DNA of 46,149 bases from Anaerolineae bacterium (GCA_023511655.1 JAIMBB010000011.1:1-46149); one strand, 5' to 3'. Shown: positions 9,396 to 20,417, counted from the stretch's first letter. The notes: generated by a model from the letters alone, not told the origin. Program-made: numbers and translations.

Positions 9396-9917
9396 TCACG
9401 GATCGCTTGAGCCGTTCGCCCCATTCGTCCCATTCATGTTGAGGTATTTGCGCCACACGTCGTTGGTCGCCATCGTCAACAGCGCCATGGCCCAGAAGCG
9501 TGGCCGATGTGGCTTGTGCAACAGCTTCATCCTTGCTTCCTCCGGCGTGCGGTTGCCCTTTTTGCGATTGCACGCGCCGCAGGCCACAACCACGTTCTCC
9601 CACTCGGTGCGCCCGCCGCGCGAGCGCGGGATGACGTGATCAATGGTGAGGTTCTCGCGGCCGGGCTGCGCGCCGCAATACTGGCAAGTGAAATCGTCGC
9701 GCAACAGCAACGCGCGCCGCGAGAGCGGCAGTGGCAGGTTGTGCGGTACGCGTACATAGTGAAGCAACCGGATGACCTGTGGCACCGGCAGTTGCAGTCG
9801 CTCGCTGCGGATCACTGCGTCGGACGCCTCGATCAACTCCGCTCGTTGCACCATGAGCAGGTGGATGGCGCGCGGCACGGGAACGACGCTGAGCGGTTCA
9901 TACGTGACGTTGAGCAC
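9396..9917 (-). CDS. HNH endonuclease domain protein
   Basis: This is a 173-residue protein of a widespread family of stand-alone HNH nucleases. Zinc-binding cysteines are C78, C81 (CQYCG), C113 and C116 (CGACN). The catalytic His-metal core is LTIDHVIPRSRGG (D93, H94), followed by N108 and N117. The N terminus VLVLNVTYEPLSV is the conserved opening of the family; GTG at 9917 is the only reasonable start codon seen there, since upstream in-frame codons offer no ATG. The last residues (NMNGTNGANG) are translated from a short 9-base repeat, so the C-terminal tail is not conserved sequence. The biological role of the family (repair, restriction or mobile remnant) is not settled. Confidence 0.88.
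   Translation of the reverse strand: MLNVTYEPLSVVPVPRAIHLLMVQRAELIEASDAVIRSERLQLPVPQVIRLLHYVRVPHNLPLPLSRRALLLRDDFTCQYCGAQPGRENLTIDHVIPRSRGGRTEWENVVVACGACNRKKGNRTPEEARMKLLHKPHRPRFWAMALLTMATNDVWRKYLNMNGTNGANGSSDP
9412..9438. repeat. Short nonamer array inside the end of the HNH gene
   Basis: Three in-phase 9-base units are seen on the + strand: CCGTTCGCC, CCATTCGTC, CCATTCATG (reverse complement consensus GACGAATGG). They encode the Asn-Gly-Thr/Ala tail of the HNH protein and lie at the junction with the next minus-strand gene. Confidence 0.6.
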
Positions 9918-10084
9918 CAGGACCCGGCGAAGCGACGGCGCTGTACTGTGATAAACGATTACGCTGTCTGGTTTCTCGTCCCCTTACTCCAAAAGTCTTT
10001 TACCAACCCCAAAGATTCTACACGTATCGGATTAAGGCGTTTTAAGGAACGGCTGCGGCGCCAAGATCGGCTATATTCGGTTCG

Positions 10085-10327
10085 ATGACCTCGGACTCGA
10101 CCAAAATGGCCCGCGTGCTTGCCGCGGGCGTCATTGCCCTGGCGGCCGGCGTCGGCATTGCGTTGATGGCGCGAGGTGCAGTGCAAGGCATTGCGCTCGT
10201 GTTGATTGCCGGTCTGCTCGGCGCAGCTTATGCGCGGCTGGTGTTGCGCTGGCGGCCGGATTCGGATGAACCTAGGCCGATGGGCCAGCCTGCGCCGGAG
10301 CCGGATGAGGTCGGCAAACCGTCCTGA
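10085..10327 (+). CDS. Small membrane protein, two predicted helices
   Basis: The product is an 80-residue hypothetical protein with two hydrophobic segments, about residues 9-29 (VLAAGVIALAAGVGIALMA) and 33-50, and a Pro/Asp-rich hydrophilic tail (RPDSDEPRPMGQPAPEPDE). A TATATT box at 10072-10077 lies eight bases before the ATG, so a transcript from it would begin at or next to the start codon (possible leaderless message). There is no recognisable family. The gene converges with the minus-strand gene at 10343. Confidence 0.6.
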   Translation: MTSDSTKMARVLAAGVIALAAGVGIALMARGAVQGIALVLIAGLLGAAYARLVLRWRPDSDEPRPMGQPAPEPDEVGKPS

Positions 10328-10342
10328 TCCTCGGTGGGGTGG

Positions 10343-11179
10343 CTATCGCAGCGAGAATCCTCGTACGTGCATGTGAAAACCCTCCTGTGGTGGTGGTCGG
10401 CGGTCGAGGATCTCCACACGAACCTTGCGGATCACCTGCGGGCCGACCGGGAAGGAGAACTCGATGCTGGGGTCCACCAGGCGAGTCGTCCCTTCTTCGC
10501 GAAAGGCGAACGCTTGGCCGTCGGCCCTGGTCACGGTGAGCGTGATCTCGTAATCGTCCATCGTCGCCAGGTCCAAGACGACCGCGCGCGCCTGACGCGG
10601 CCGAGGATAACGCACCTCGAAGATGAACGGATTGGCGGCTTTGCCGCGCATCAGCGTGTTGAAATCACCGTCCAGGATGTCGGCCGCCTGTCCGATATCC
10701 AGCTCAGAATGAGCCACGATGATGGCCTCGTCACCAACCTGGACCGTCGTCTCGACCAAGCCTTCGCTGCGGATTGCCGACAGCAGTGCGTTCAGCGCGC
10801 TGGTCGCAGTTGCTTCAGATGGGCCCACCGCGGCCGTCCATATTCGATCGAGCACCATACCGATAGCGAACCCGAGCGTGAACATGAAGGCGATGGCCAA
10901 CCGGCTTGGCTGGCGCGAGGCTTGCTCTGCTGCCGGCGCGGCCGTCGCCGCGGCTGTCGCCGGTTGTGAGGTGGAGGTATCTGGACGCGCATTGCTCGCC
11001 GCAAGGCGCGGGATGCGCAGCGGTTGTCCCGATGCGACCATGACAAGCGCCATGCCGCCGAGCATGAGTGGAATCGCACCCCACCACGAGCCGCCGGCCA
11101 CCAGCACCAGCCCAAGGACCGCGCCGATGGACGACACAAGCAGCAGAACGCCGGGGGGAGTGTGCCGATCAGGCTTCAC
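10343..11179 (-). CDS. Membrane protein with C-terminal discoidin-like beta domain
   Basis: The protein has 278 residues. Two hydrophobic helices lie at about 11-29 and 33-50. An Ala/Thr-rich cytoplasmic or linker segment follows (about 60-88), then a third helix near 94-114 (LAIAFMFTLGFAIGMVLD). The remaining 150 residues form a soluble region containing DILDGDFNTLMRGKAANPF and VRYPRPRQARAVVLDLATMD. This pattern (a state term, then a surface-contact statement, then a beta-strand pair) resembles F5/8 type C or discoidin folds, suggesting a carbohydrate- or surface-binding domain, but similarity by eye is weak. Function is unknown. It diverges from the oxidoreductase gene at 11274. Confidence 0.75.
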   Translation of the reverse strand: MKPDRHTPPGVLLLVSSIGAVLGLVLVAGGSWWGAIPLMLGGMALVMVASGQPLRIPRLAASNARPDTSTSQPATAAATAAPAAEQASRQPSRLAIAFMFTLGFAIGMVLDRIWTAAVGPSEATATSALNALLSAIRSEGLVETTVQVGDEAIIVAHSELDIGQAADILDGDFNTLMRGKAANPFIFEVRYPRPRQARAVVLDLATMDDYEITLTVTRADGQAFAFREEGTTRLVDPSIEFSFPVGPQVIRKVRVEILDRRPPPQEGFHMHVRGFSLR

Positions 11180-11273
11180 GTCGGTAGAAGTATAGCGATC
11201 AGCTACAATCGTGATTCATCTGCAACACGATAGATACGTGGCACGCATAGCGTAAAGCGCGCCCCTCATCCTT

Positions 11274-12413
11274 ATGACCCACTCTTTCCGATACGCCATT
11301 GTTGGCGCGGGTGCGGGTATCGTCGAAGCGCACCTGCGCGCATTGTCGCAGCTCCCGGCTGCGCGCATCGTCGGCATGTCCGATGTGATCCCTGAACGTG
11401 GCCAACCGCGCGCGGCCGTCGTTGGCTGCCCGTTCTTTACCGACCACTGTTCGATGATCGAAGCAACGCGGCCCGACATCGTCGTCATTTGCACGCCGCA
11501 TCCGTTTCACCCGCAGATCGCGATGGACGCCTTTGCACGCGGCGCACACGTGTTGACCGAGAAGCCGATGGCGATCCAGGTTGCCGACGCCGACGCCATG
11601 ATCGCGGCAGCCGACGCCGCCAGCAGGTTGCTAGCAGTTAACTTCCAGCAGCGCTTCCGACCGGTGATCGAGCGGGCGGCGCGCTTCATCGCCGAGGGTG
11701 AGCTGGGCGAGCTGGTGCGCGCCCAGGTCAGCGAAAGCTGGTATCGCACCGCTGCTTACTACCGGCAGGCTCCCTGGCGTGGCACGTGGCGAGGGGAGGG
11801 TGGGGCGGTTTTGATGAACCAGGCGGTGCACACGCTGGATCTGCTGTGTCACCTGGCCGGTCAGCCGGTCAAGGTGTGGGGTTGGACGAGGACACGCCTG
11901 CATGCTATCGAATGCGAAGACACAGCGCAGGCCATGCTGGAATTCGCCAACGGCGCGGCAGGCTACTTCAGCTCGAGCACGGCTGAAGCGGTCAGCGGCG
12001 CGCGTCAGCGCATCCTCCTCGTCGGCGAAAGGGGCATGCTCGAAATCGCTGATGCGCGCATCACGCTAACGAATTTCAAACGCGATGTGCGCGAGTTTGC
12101 AATGAACGTGCCTGAACCGTATGCTTCACCAGAGATGAGCACAGATGAATTCGAGTTGCCGGGCGATGGCGGTGGACATCTGGCGGTGTATCGTGACCTC
12201 GAGGCGGCCATCGCCGAAGGGCGCCAGCCGCGTATCAACGGCCAGCAGGCGTTGATGTCGCTTGAACTGGCCAACGCAATCACCTATTCCGCGCACGTCG
12301 GTCAACCGGCCACGTTGCCGCTCGATCGCCGTGCATATGCTGCTTTGCTGGAGAGATTGCAGGCCGGAGCCGTCCCTCTGCCCTATTCCCCACTCCCGAC
12401 TCGGGAACTGTGA
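11274..12413 (+). CDS. Gfo/Idh/MocA family oxidoreductase
   Basis: This is a 379-residue NAD(P)-dependent dehydrogenase of the sugar/inositol type. The N-terminal Rossmann motif is YAIVGAGAG (7-15). The family catalytic motif is TEKPMA with K97. The C-terminal substrate domain carries GGAVLMNQAVHTLDLLCHLAG, where the His-x3-Asp pair is usually part of the active site. The gene pairs with the sugar isomerase/epimerase-like gene that follows; the junction is a hairpin-forming heptad array that overlaps this gene's stop codon, so the last residues (SPLPTREL) are repeat-derived. The substrate is not predictable; polyols, inositols or uronates are usual. Confidence 0.93.
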   Translation: MTHSFRYAIVGAGAGIVEAHLRALSQLPAARIVGMSDVIPERGQPRAAVVGCPFFTDHCSMIEATRPDIVVICTPHPFHPQIAMDAFARGAHVLTEKPMAIQVADADAMIAAADAASRLLAVNFQQRFRPVIERAARFIAEGELGELVRAQVSESWYRTAAYYRQAPWRGTWRGEGGAVLMNQAVHTLDLLCHLAGQPVKVWGWTRTRLHAIECEDTAQAMLEFANGAAGYFSSSTAEAVSGARQRILLVGERGMLEIADARITLTNFKRDVREFAMNVPEPYASPEMSTDEFELPGDGGGHLAVYRDLEAAIAEGRQPRINGQQALMSLELANAITYSAHVGQPATLPLDRRAYAALLERLQAGAVPLPYSPLPTREL

Positions 12414-12436
12414 GTGACGAGTCGGGAGTTGTCAGT
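12388..12436. repeat. Heptad array with perfect 12-bp inverted repeat
   Basis: Seven 7-base units from 12388: CCCCACT, CCCGACT, CGGGAAC, TGTGAGT, GACGAGT, CGGGAGT, TGTCAGT. The first two are the reverse complement type of the later ones. ACTCCCGACTCG (12392-12403) pairs perfectly with CGAGTCGGGAGT (12418-12429) around a 14-base loop that includes the upstream stop codon (12411-12413). The array ends eight bases before the next gene's ATG. Confidence 0.75.
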
Positions 12437-12443
12437 CATCGTC

Positions 12444-13322
12444 ATGAAATATGCTGTTTTTACCGTAAGCACGCCGGAATGGACGCCTGAAGAGGCCGTC
12501 ACCCAGTTTGCATCTGCTGGCTATGATGGCGTCGAGTGGCGCGTCACCGATGACCCGTTGATGAGCGGTAGTGGTCGCACCCTGGCCGGCCACGGCCCGA
12601 ATGTGAGCTTCTGGCAGGGCAATCGCTGCACGTTGTCTTTGCAATCGTTGATCGCGGATGCGCCGCGCATTCGCGCCATGACCGAAGCGGCCGGCCTGGC
12701 TATGCCCAATGTGGGCACGTATGTCTCTTGTGAGGAACCAGAAATGGTTGACCACGCGATGAAGGGGGTAAAGGCGCTTGGCGCGCCTGCGCTTCGCGTG
12801 CGCGTGCCCAACTACGATGGCGTCTCGCCGTACCTGGCGCTGCGCGACCGCGCCATCGGCCAGTACCGTGAAGTCGAAGCTTTAGCCAAACAACACGGCC
12901 TCAAGGCGCTGATCGAGATGCACATGAACAACATCGTGCCCAGCGCCAGCGCCTGTCTGGCGTTTGTGCAACACTTCGACCCGCAGCATGTTGGCATCAT
13001 CCATGACTGTGGCAACATGGTGTTCGAGGGCTATGAGCAGTACCGACTGGGGTTAGAAGTGCTCGGTCCATATTTGGCGCACGTGCACATCAAGAGCGCC
13101 AAGTGGGAGGTGGTCGGCACACGGGCCGATGGCAGCACCGAGTGGCGGACGAGCTTTGCCTCGCTAAAGTCGGGCGTCGTGGATGTGCGCCGGTTGATGG
13201 ACGCCTTGCATGCCGTGGGCTATGACGGTTGGATTGCCTTCGAGGACTTCAGCACCGACGTTCCCCTGGCCCAGCGCATCCGCGACAATTTAGCCTATCT
13301 CAAATCGCTCGACCCAAAGTGA
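12444..13322 (+). CDS. Sugar phosphate isomerase/epimerase-like TIM barrel
   Basis: This 292-residue protein belongs to the xylose-isomerase-like AP endonuclease 2 fold. The four metal ligands expected for the family are visible: E158 (LIEMHMNN), D188 (IIHDCGN), H215 (HVHIK) and E267 (AFEDFS). Typical opening strands are YAVFTVSTPEWTPEE and GYDGVEWRV. I start at the ATG at 12444; a GTG at 12414 in the same frame would add ten residues made only of the heptad array. With the preceding Gfo/Idh/MocA gene it forms a common two-gene unit for oxidation and isomerisation of a carbohydrate or inositol. The substrate is unknown. Confidence 0.92.
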   Translation: MKYAVFTVSTPEWTPEEAVTQFASAGYDGVEWRVTDDPLMSGSGRTLAGHGPNVSFWQGNRCTLSLQSLIADAPRIRAMTEAAGLAMPNVGTYVSCEEPEMVDHAMKGVKALGAPALRVRVPNYDGVSPYLALRDRAIGQYREVEALAKQHGLKALIEMHMNNIVPSASACLAFVQHFDPQHVGIIHDCGNMVFEGYEQYRLGLEVLGPYLAHVHIKSAKWEVVGTRADGSTEWRTSFASLKSGVVDVRRLMDALHAVGYDGWIAFEDFSTDVPLAQRIRDNLAYLKSLDPK

Positions 13323-13364
13323 GGTTGCGACGCGGCGTGATTGCTCGTGGTTCGCTTTTAAATC

Positions 13365-13718
13365 GTGAACATTCAGAAAACACTTCCCGTCATCACGTCC
13401 ATCGCCATCATCATTGGCGTCGCTATTTTGCGAGATCGCTCGAAGACGCTTGCAGCCATCCTGGCTACCATGCCGATCAACATCCCGCTGGCATTGTGGG
13501 TAGTGTTCGGCGCGGGCGCGCACGAGCAGAGCGATATCGAGTTGTTTGTGCGCGCGCTGTTGCCGGGCATCATCGCTACAACGGTGTGGATTGCCGTCGT
13601 CTTCCTGGCCTTGCACTACGGCATACGATTGTTGCCGGCTGTGCTGGCCGGCTATGCGGTGTGGGCTGTGCTCATCGCGGTTTACATTCGGCTGGGCTGG
13701 ATCGTTGTTGCGCGCTGA
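13365..13718 (+). CDS. Small integral membrane protein, about four helices
   Basis: The product is 117 residues starting at GTG 13365, 42 bases after the isomerase stop. Hydrophobic stretches cover about residues 9-22, 33-50 (ATMPINIPLALWVVFGAG), 64-85 and 91-113. The conserved-looking NIPLALWVVF and LPGIIATTVWIAVVFLALHYG segments recall GlpM/DUF3147-type small membrane proteins, but I would not assign a function. It may be translationally linked to the isomerase gene by proximity only. Confidence 0.7.
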   Translation: MNIQKTLPVITSIAIIIGVAILRDRSKTLAAILATMPINIPLALWVVFGAGAHEQSDIELFVRALLPGIIATTVWIAVVFLALHYGIRLLPAVLAGYAVWAVLIAVYIRLGWIVVAR

Positions 13719-13833
13719 AGCTGCGTGCCGGAGCCAGTCGGGTGCCGGTTGACGCGGTATGAGCCGCGCGCTATCACCAGCGTGAGCCATATCCCCGGCG
13801 GCATGAGGCGGTCGGTTTCCCGCGCAGCCAAGA

Positions 13834-13870
13834 GACACGCCACCCCATCCGCAGGATGGGGCGGCGTGTC
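13834..13870. terminator. Strong stem-loop between convergent genes
   Basis: GACACGCCACCCCATCC (13834-13850) pairs with 13854-13870 around a GCA loop, 16 of 17 positions matching. It sits between the stop of the plus-strand membrane protein gene (13718) and the stop of the minus-strand DUF305 gene (13889), the right place for a bidirectional terminator. No T-run follows on either strand, so it may act with other factors or as an RNA end-stabilising hairpin. Confidence 0.6.
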
Positions 13871-13888
13871 GCGCGGTTTGGCATGCGT

Positions 13889-14503
13889 CTAGTTGATCCA
13901 CTCGGCGCGCCATCGCTTCATCTGCTCGATCTCGGCTGACTGTGCTGCGATGATCTCTCCGGCCAGTTGCCTGATCTCGGGCCTTGTGGCGCGTTGCAGC
14001 GCCATGCGCGCCATCACGATCGCGCCCTCGTGGTGCGGAATCATCGCGTCAATGAACCGAATGTCGAAAGGCAGATCGCCTGCCGAAACCGACATCGGCC
14101 CCATGTCCATCATTGTGCCGTCGTCATTCATCATGCCTTCTGTGGCCGGCAGGTTCGGATACCATGCGACGCGCCACTGTTGCATCTGCTGAATCTCGGC
14201 CTGCTGTGTCTCGATGATCGCCCTGGCCAGCGCCGTGATCTCCGGACGCGATGCCTCTTGAAGTGCCTGATTAGCCATGGTGATGGCTCCCTGGTGATGC
14301 ACAATCATGGCGTCAATGAACATGGCGTCGAATGGCGCGTGTGTTGCCGCGCCGTGATGCATGCCCGATGTCGCCGGCGTTGCCGACGCCTCTGCTTGAA
14401 GCGCAGCGGGGGTGGACAGCGTTCCCGTCGCTGGTGTGTTTGCGCATGCCGTCAAGGCAAGGATAGTTGCGGCCATACATGCCGCGAGGGATAAGGTTCT
14501 CAT
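13889..14503 (-). CDS. DUF305 family lipoprotein
   Basis: This 204-residue secreted protein has a lipobox (LTAC, C20), so it is probably anchored to the outer face of the membrane. It holds two copies of the DUF305 unit: FIDAMIVHHQGAI (H69, H70) and FIDAMIPHHEGAI (H157, H158), each followed by a helix with RPEI. A Met-rich bridge lies between them (MMNDDGTMMDMGPM). DUF305 proteins are ferritin-like four-helix proteins often found near copper-resistance genes. The His pairs and Met cluster fit a metal-binding role, but the function is unproven. The gene is downstream of, and on the same strand as, a small Cys/Met/His-rich protein gene. Confidence 0.92.
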   Translation of the reverse strand: MRTLSLAACMAATILALTACANTPATGTLSTPAALQAEASATPATSGMHHGAATHAPFDAMFIDAMIVHHQGAITMANQALQEASRPEITALARAIIETQQAEIQQMQQWRVAWYPNLPATEGMMNDDGTMMDMGPMSVSAGDLPFDIRFIDAMIPHHEGAIVMARMALQRATRPEIRQLAGEIIAAQSAEIEQMKRWRAEWIN

Positions 14504-14533
14504 TCTCTTTTCACGCTGGAATACTGATCATCT

Positions 14534-14553
14534 ATGCGCGCGTATGCGCGCAT
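14534..14553 (-). promoter_or_regulatory. Perfect 8-bp hairpin upstream of the DUF305 gene
   Basis: ATGCGCGC (14534-14541) and GCGCGCAT (14546-14553) pair perfectly around GTAT, 31 bases upstream of the DUF305 start. It could be an operator, an attenuator, or the terminator hairpin of the preceding small gene; the sequence alone does not decide. Confidence 0.35.
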
Positions 14554-14639
14554 CACGCGACGTCTGGTCTGTGCTGCGATGTGCGCGGCCCTCAACGCTT
14601 CGCTGCGCGCTGGTGTGAAACCGCGAAGGTGCGATGTTT

Positions 14640-15047
14640 CTACTTCAACAAGAAGGGGCGAAGGCGCGGCGGAGGTTTGAGGGTGAGGAGGTATGGTGAG
14701 CGGTCGTCTGCGCCCGGCGTCTGGGGACTCTGGCAGACCTCGTCTGACCACCGCAAGTGCGCATGGCTCAGGACGACGCAACAGCTCATAGCATGCATGC
14801 AACATCCCTGGCTTTCGCCAGCCAGGTGACAAGGCAACCGAGAGGTCAATGCGTCCTGCGCACGTTGGCTGCCTTCAGGAGGTTCAGGCCGGTAGTTGTG
14901 GGGATGGATGGCTGACTTTGGGGAAGCGGAAGACGCAAGCGACAGCTCGATAAATGGCGCGCGCCACAGAACGCTGACTATGATCAGCAGGATCGCCGCC
15001 AGCGCACCCATCGCCGTTGGCGGCATGTTGACTAGACGACCAGCCAT
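14640..15047 (-). CDS. Small Cys/Met/His-rich secreted or membrane-anchored protein
   Basis: This is a predicted 135-residue protein starting at ATG 15047, 30 bases after secA; TTG at 15068 is an alternative start. An N-terminal hydrophobic helix (about residues 12-28, MGALAAILLIIVSVL) would be a signal or anchor. The outer part carries a dense cluster GCCMHAMSCC (81-90) plus C73 and C105, a likely metal-binding patch, and ends in a Pro-rich LKPPPRLRP tail. Small proteins of this build occur near copper-handling genes. Together with the DUF305 gene 136 bases downstream this suggests a periplasmic metal-related pair. I recognise no named family; a chance reading frame is possible but unlikely given the signal helix and clustered cysteines. 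Confidence 0.5.
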   Translation of the reverse strand: MAGRLVNMPPTAMGALAAILLIIVSVLWRAPFIELSLASSASPKSAIHPHNYRPEPPEGSQRAQDALTSRLPCHLAGESQGCCMHAMSCCVVLSHAHLRWSDEVCQSPQTPGADDRSPYLLTLKPPPRLRPFLLK

Positions 15048-15077
15048 TGCTCGCCGCACAATTAACAAAGGCGGTTA

Positions 15078-18248
<3,171 letters not shown>

Positions 18249-18313
18249 GGTTGGGAGGCTGGGAGCCGATGCGATCGGTTACCAGAGTGACTGTTTGACT
18301 TTACCGAACAGCG

Positions 18314-18319
18314 ATTATA
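18314..18319 (-). promoter_or_regulatory. Candidate -10 box for secA
   Basis: On the minus strand a perfect TATAAT occupies 18319-18314, 65 bases before the secA ATG, giving a leader of about 58 bases. No good -35 box is seen at 16-18 bases (AACGAT is the nearest), so the call rests on the -10 match and its position. Confidence 0.4.
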
Positions 18320-18352
18320 AGAGGATTAGCCCGAGGATCGTTCGCCGGAGCT

Positions 18353-19195
18353 TTAGCCGGCTGGCGCGTCGAAGAAATCGCGCTTGATCACACTGCTCAG
18401 CCAGTCCACGATCACCGCATAGCCTTTCTCACCGGTCTCCTCGGCTGCCAGCGTCGGATCGCCAATGTGGCCATAGGGCGTCAGCGCCTGGTAGCTGCGC
18501 ACGCCGTAATACACGCCGCCGCCGGTCTTCATGCTCTCCGGGCTTTGGATTTTGCGCAGGTCTTCCGGGGCGAGGTGAAACGGTGTGCCGCGCTCCGGGT
18601 GCACCAGCTCCGGGTGTGTCACCAGCAGGCGCGAGGTCTCGCCCTCGCCGCCATGGCTCTCGCCCTTCTTGCTGCGCTGGATGGTGTGATACACCTTGCT
18701 GAGTGCCACCATCCAGTTGAGCACCACCGCGGTGGCGTCGGGTGTGGCATCCACAATCTCCTGCGCTGCCACCATCATGGTCGGCAGGCTGCCATCGTGC
18801 CCGTGGATCAACACGAAATTGCGAAAGCCCCCCCGGTATAGCGACAGGCACACCTCCCTGGTCAGCGTCAGCAGCGTCGTGGCCGAAATCGAGACCGTGC
18901 CAGGGAAGCCCATATGGAAGGATGACGTGCCGAACGGCAACACCGGGCCGATCACGACCGGGCAGCCGAGCGTCGCCAGCCGGATGGCCGTGCGACGACA
19001 AATCTCGCGCGCCTCGAATACGTCGGTGCCCAGCGGCAAGTGCGCACCGTGATCCTCAATCGCGCCAAATGGGATCAGGATGGTCTGCGTCACTTTCAGC
19101 GCGGCTTGCACTTCTGGTCCGCTCATCTCCAGCAACGTCGGCGGCCCCTTCTGCACGTACAGCACCTGGTCAAGCAAGTCTTGTTCGCTCGTCAT
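18353..19195 (-). CDS. Creatininase family amidohydrolase
   Basis: This 280-residue enzyme belongs to a metal-dependent family that hydrolyses C-N bonds in small cyclic or linear amides (creatinine, the formamidopyrimidine amide in archaeal flavin synthesis, or the peptide end in mycofactocin). The metal-binding core is visible: PFGAIEDHGAHLPLGTD (E47, H49, D58), IHGHDGS (H133) and HGGEGETS (E184/E186). It is transcribed away from the YheO-type regulator gene, sharing an intergenic region with a palindrome between overlapping promoters, so it is probably co-regulated with the plus-strand catabolic cluster. The middle motif HGHDGS departs from the commoner NGHGGN, suggesting an unusual substrate. 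Confidence 0.92.
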   Translation of the reverse strand: MTSEQDLLDQVLYVQKGPPTLLEMSGPEVQAALKVTQTILIPFGAIEDHGAHLPLGTDVFEAREICRRTAIRLATLGCPVVIGPVLPFGTSSFHMGFPGTVSISATTLLTLTREVCLSLYRGGFRNFVLIHGHDGSLPTMMVAAQEIVDATPDATAVVLNWMVALSKVYHTIQRSKKGESHGGEGETSRLLVTHPELVHPERGTPFHLAPEDLRKIQSPESMKTGGGVYYGVRSYQALTPYGHIGDPTLAAEETGEKGYAVIVDWLSSVIKRDFFDAPAG

Positions 19196-19201
19196 TTTTC
19201 A

Positions 19202-19244
19202 CATTGTCTAAGGCATTGACAAAATGTCAATAGGCGATTAGGAT
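19202..19244. promoter_or_regulatory. Divergent promoters sharing a palindromic operator
   Basis: A perfect palindrome, ATTGACA-AAA-TGTCAAT (19215-19231), contains a TTGACA -35 box on each strand. On the plus strand TTGACA (19216-19221) is followed after 17 bases by TAGGAT (19239-19244), a near-consensus promoter for the regulator gene. On the minus strand TTGACA (19230-19225) is followed after 16 bases by GACAAT (19208-19203), weaker but well placed for the creatininase gene. A protein bound to the palindrome would cover both -35 boxes. Confidence 0.7.
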
Positions 19245-19276
19245 GTAAGCATACGCGCGCCGAGGAGGCTGATGCC

Positions 19277-20005
19277 GTGCAGGCTAAATCCCCCAAGCAA
19301 TCGAATCATCGCGCCCCTGCCTTGTCGCAGCACCGACCGCGCAACCGAGACGCCGAGATCACCTTTGCAATCTCACGGCAGCTGGCTACAGCACTTCACC
19401 AGTTATTCGGGCCGATGTGCGAAGTAGTCGTGCACGACTTCGCCGACCTCGAACGTTCCATTGTTTATCTCCAGGGCAACGTCACGCATCGAACCATCGG
19501 CGGGTCGGCTACCGACCTCATCCTGGAGTGTATCGCTCAGGGGAAGACCGACCAGGACTTATACGGCTATGCCACCAGCCTGCCGGGTGGTCGCATGATG
19601 AAGAGCAGTACGATCTTCCTGCGCGATTCGCGCGGGCGCGCCATCGGCGCGCTGTGCGTCAACCTCGACGTGACCGACCTGGTTGCCGCGCGCAATGTCA
19701 TCAACGCTCTCGTGCACACCAAAGATGAGGGCCGCACGATCGAGACGTTTTCGGACAACATCTTCGACACAGTGCAGGCGGTTTTGGCCGAGACGTTATA
19801 CGAAACCGGCCGCAGCCTGCACGGCATGAGCCGCGAGGACAAAGTCGAGCTCATCCATCGCCTCGAAGCGAAGGGCCTGTTTCAGATAAAGAAGGCCGTG
19901 CCGATTGTGGCTGACCTGCTCAGCCTCAGCCGCGCTACGGTCTACAACTATTTGCGCCAGGGGCGCCATTCGAATCATCGCAAGAATGGAAGCAGCGAAG
20001 TTTGA
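19277..20005 (+). CDS. YheO-family PAS/HTH transcriptional regulator
   Basis: The 242-residue protein has the two-part design of YheO/DauR regulators. The PAS-like domain (about residues 30-150) contains HQLFGPMCEVVVHDF and the conserved GRMMKSSTIFLRDSRGRAIG stretch. The C-terminal HTH (about 185-232) contains LSLSRATVYNYLRQGR. Members sense small ligands and control amino acid or amine breakdown; DauR controls D-arginine use. The GTG start at 19277 is chosen because GAGGAGG (19262-19268) lies eight bases upstream. It is the first gene of a long plus-strand run and faces the creatininase gene across a palindrome, so it is the probable local regulator. It overlaps the next gene by 20 bases. 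Confidence 0.92.
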   Translation: MQAKSPKQSNHRAPALSQHRPRNRDAEITFAISRQLATALHQLFGPMCEVVVHDFADLERSIVYLQGNVTHRTIGGSATDLILECIAQGKTDQDLYGYATSLPGGRMMKSSTIFLRDSRGRAIGALCVNLDVTDLVAARNVINALVHTKDEGRTIETFSDNIFDTVQAVLAETLYETGRSLHGMSREDKVELIHRLEAKGLFQIKKAVPIVADLLSLSRATVYNYLRQGRHSNHRKNGSSEV

Positions 20006-20417
20006 AGTGATCCTCACCGACGCCGCGCCGATCCCAAGCAGCGGCTACAGCCAGGCGTTGCGGCTTGGCAATCTTATCGTCACGTCCGGCTATCTGGGCA
20101 CGCATCCCGACGGCAGTGGGGTGGTTCCGGGTGGCTTCGAAGCTGAAGTCCGTCAGGCACTCGACAACATCCAGGCTGTGTTGACTGCCGCCGGTTGCAC
20201 GCTGCGCGATGTGATCCGCGTGAATGTATCGCTGACTGACATTGGCAAGTTCGCCGAGATGGATCGCATCTACCGCGAATATTTCGCGCCGCCATACCCC
20301 ACTCGCAACACCATCGGCGTGAATCAACTGTGGGGCGGCGCACAGGTGGGGTTCGACGTGTGGGCAGTCAAGAGGGACCGGGCCCTTATTTCCCAGCCGC
20401 TAATCGCCGGCGCATGA
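19986..20417 (+). CDS. RidA (YjgF/YER057c/UK114) family protein
   Basis: This 143-residue protein belongs to the family whose founding enzyme hydrolyses reactive enamine/imine intermediates to ketoacids and ammonia. Typical elements are YSQALRLGNLIVTSG, the IRVNVSLTDIGKFAEMDRIY helix and PTRNTIGV, where R107 matches the catalytic carboxylate-binding Arg. The usual ending (VEIEAIA) is replaced by VGFDVWAVK, so it is not a housekeeping RidA but one of the Rid subfamilies often encoded with catabolic genes. It starts inside the regulator gene and overlaps the next gene by ATGA, so it is translationally coupled on both sides. Confidence 0.93.
   Translation: MEAAKFEVILTDAAPIPSSGYSQALRLGNLIVTSGYLGTHPDGSGVVPGGFEAEVRQALDNIQAVLTAAGCTLRDVIRVNVSLTDIGKFAEMDRIYREYFAPPYPTRNTIGVNQLWGGAQVGFDVWAVKRDRALISQPLIAGA

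Noticed and set aside
14780-14900. Possible riboswitch on the minus strand (several short stems such as CTGGC/GCCAG and AAGGCA/TGCCTT)
   Set aside because: No known riboswitch consensus fits, and the same bases read as the Cys/Met/His-rich small protein, which explains the region better.
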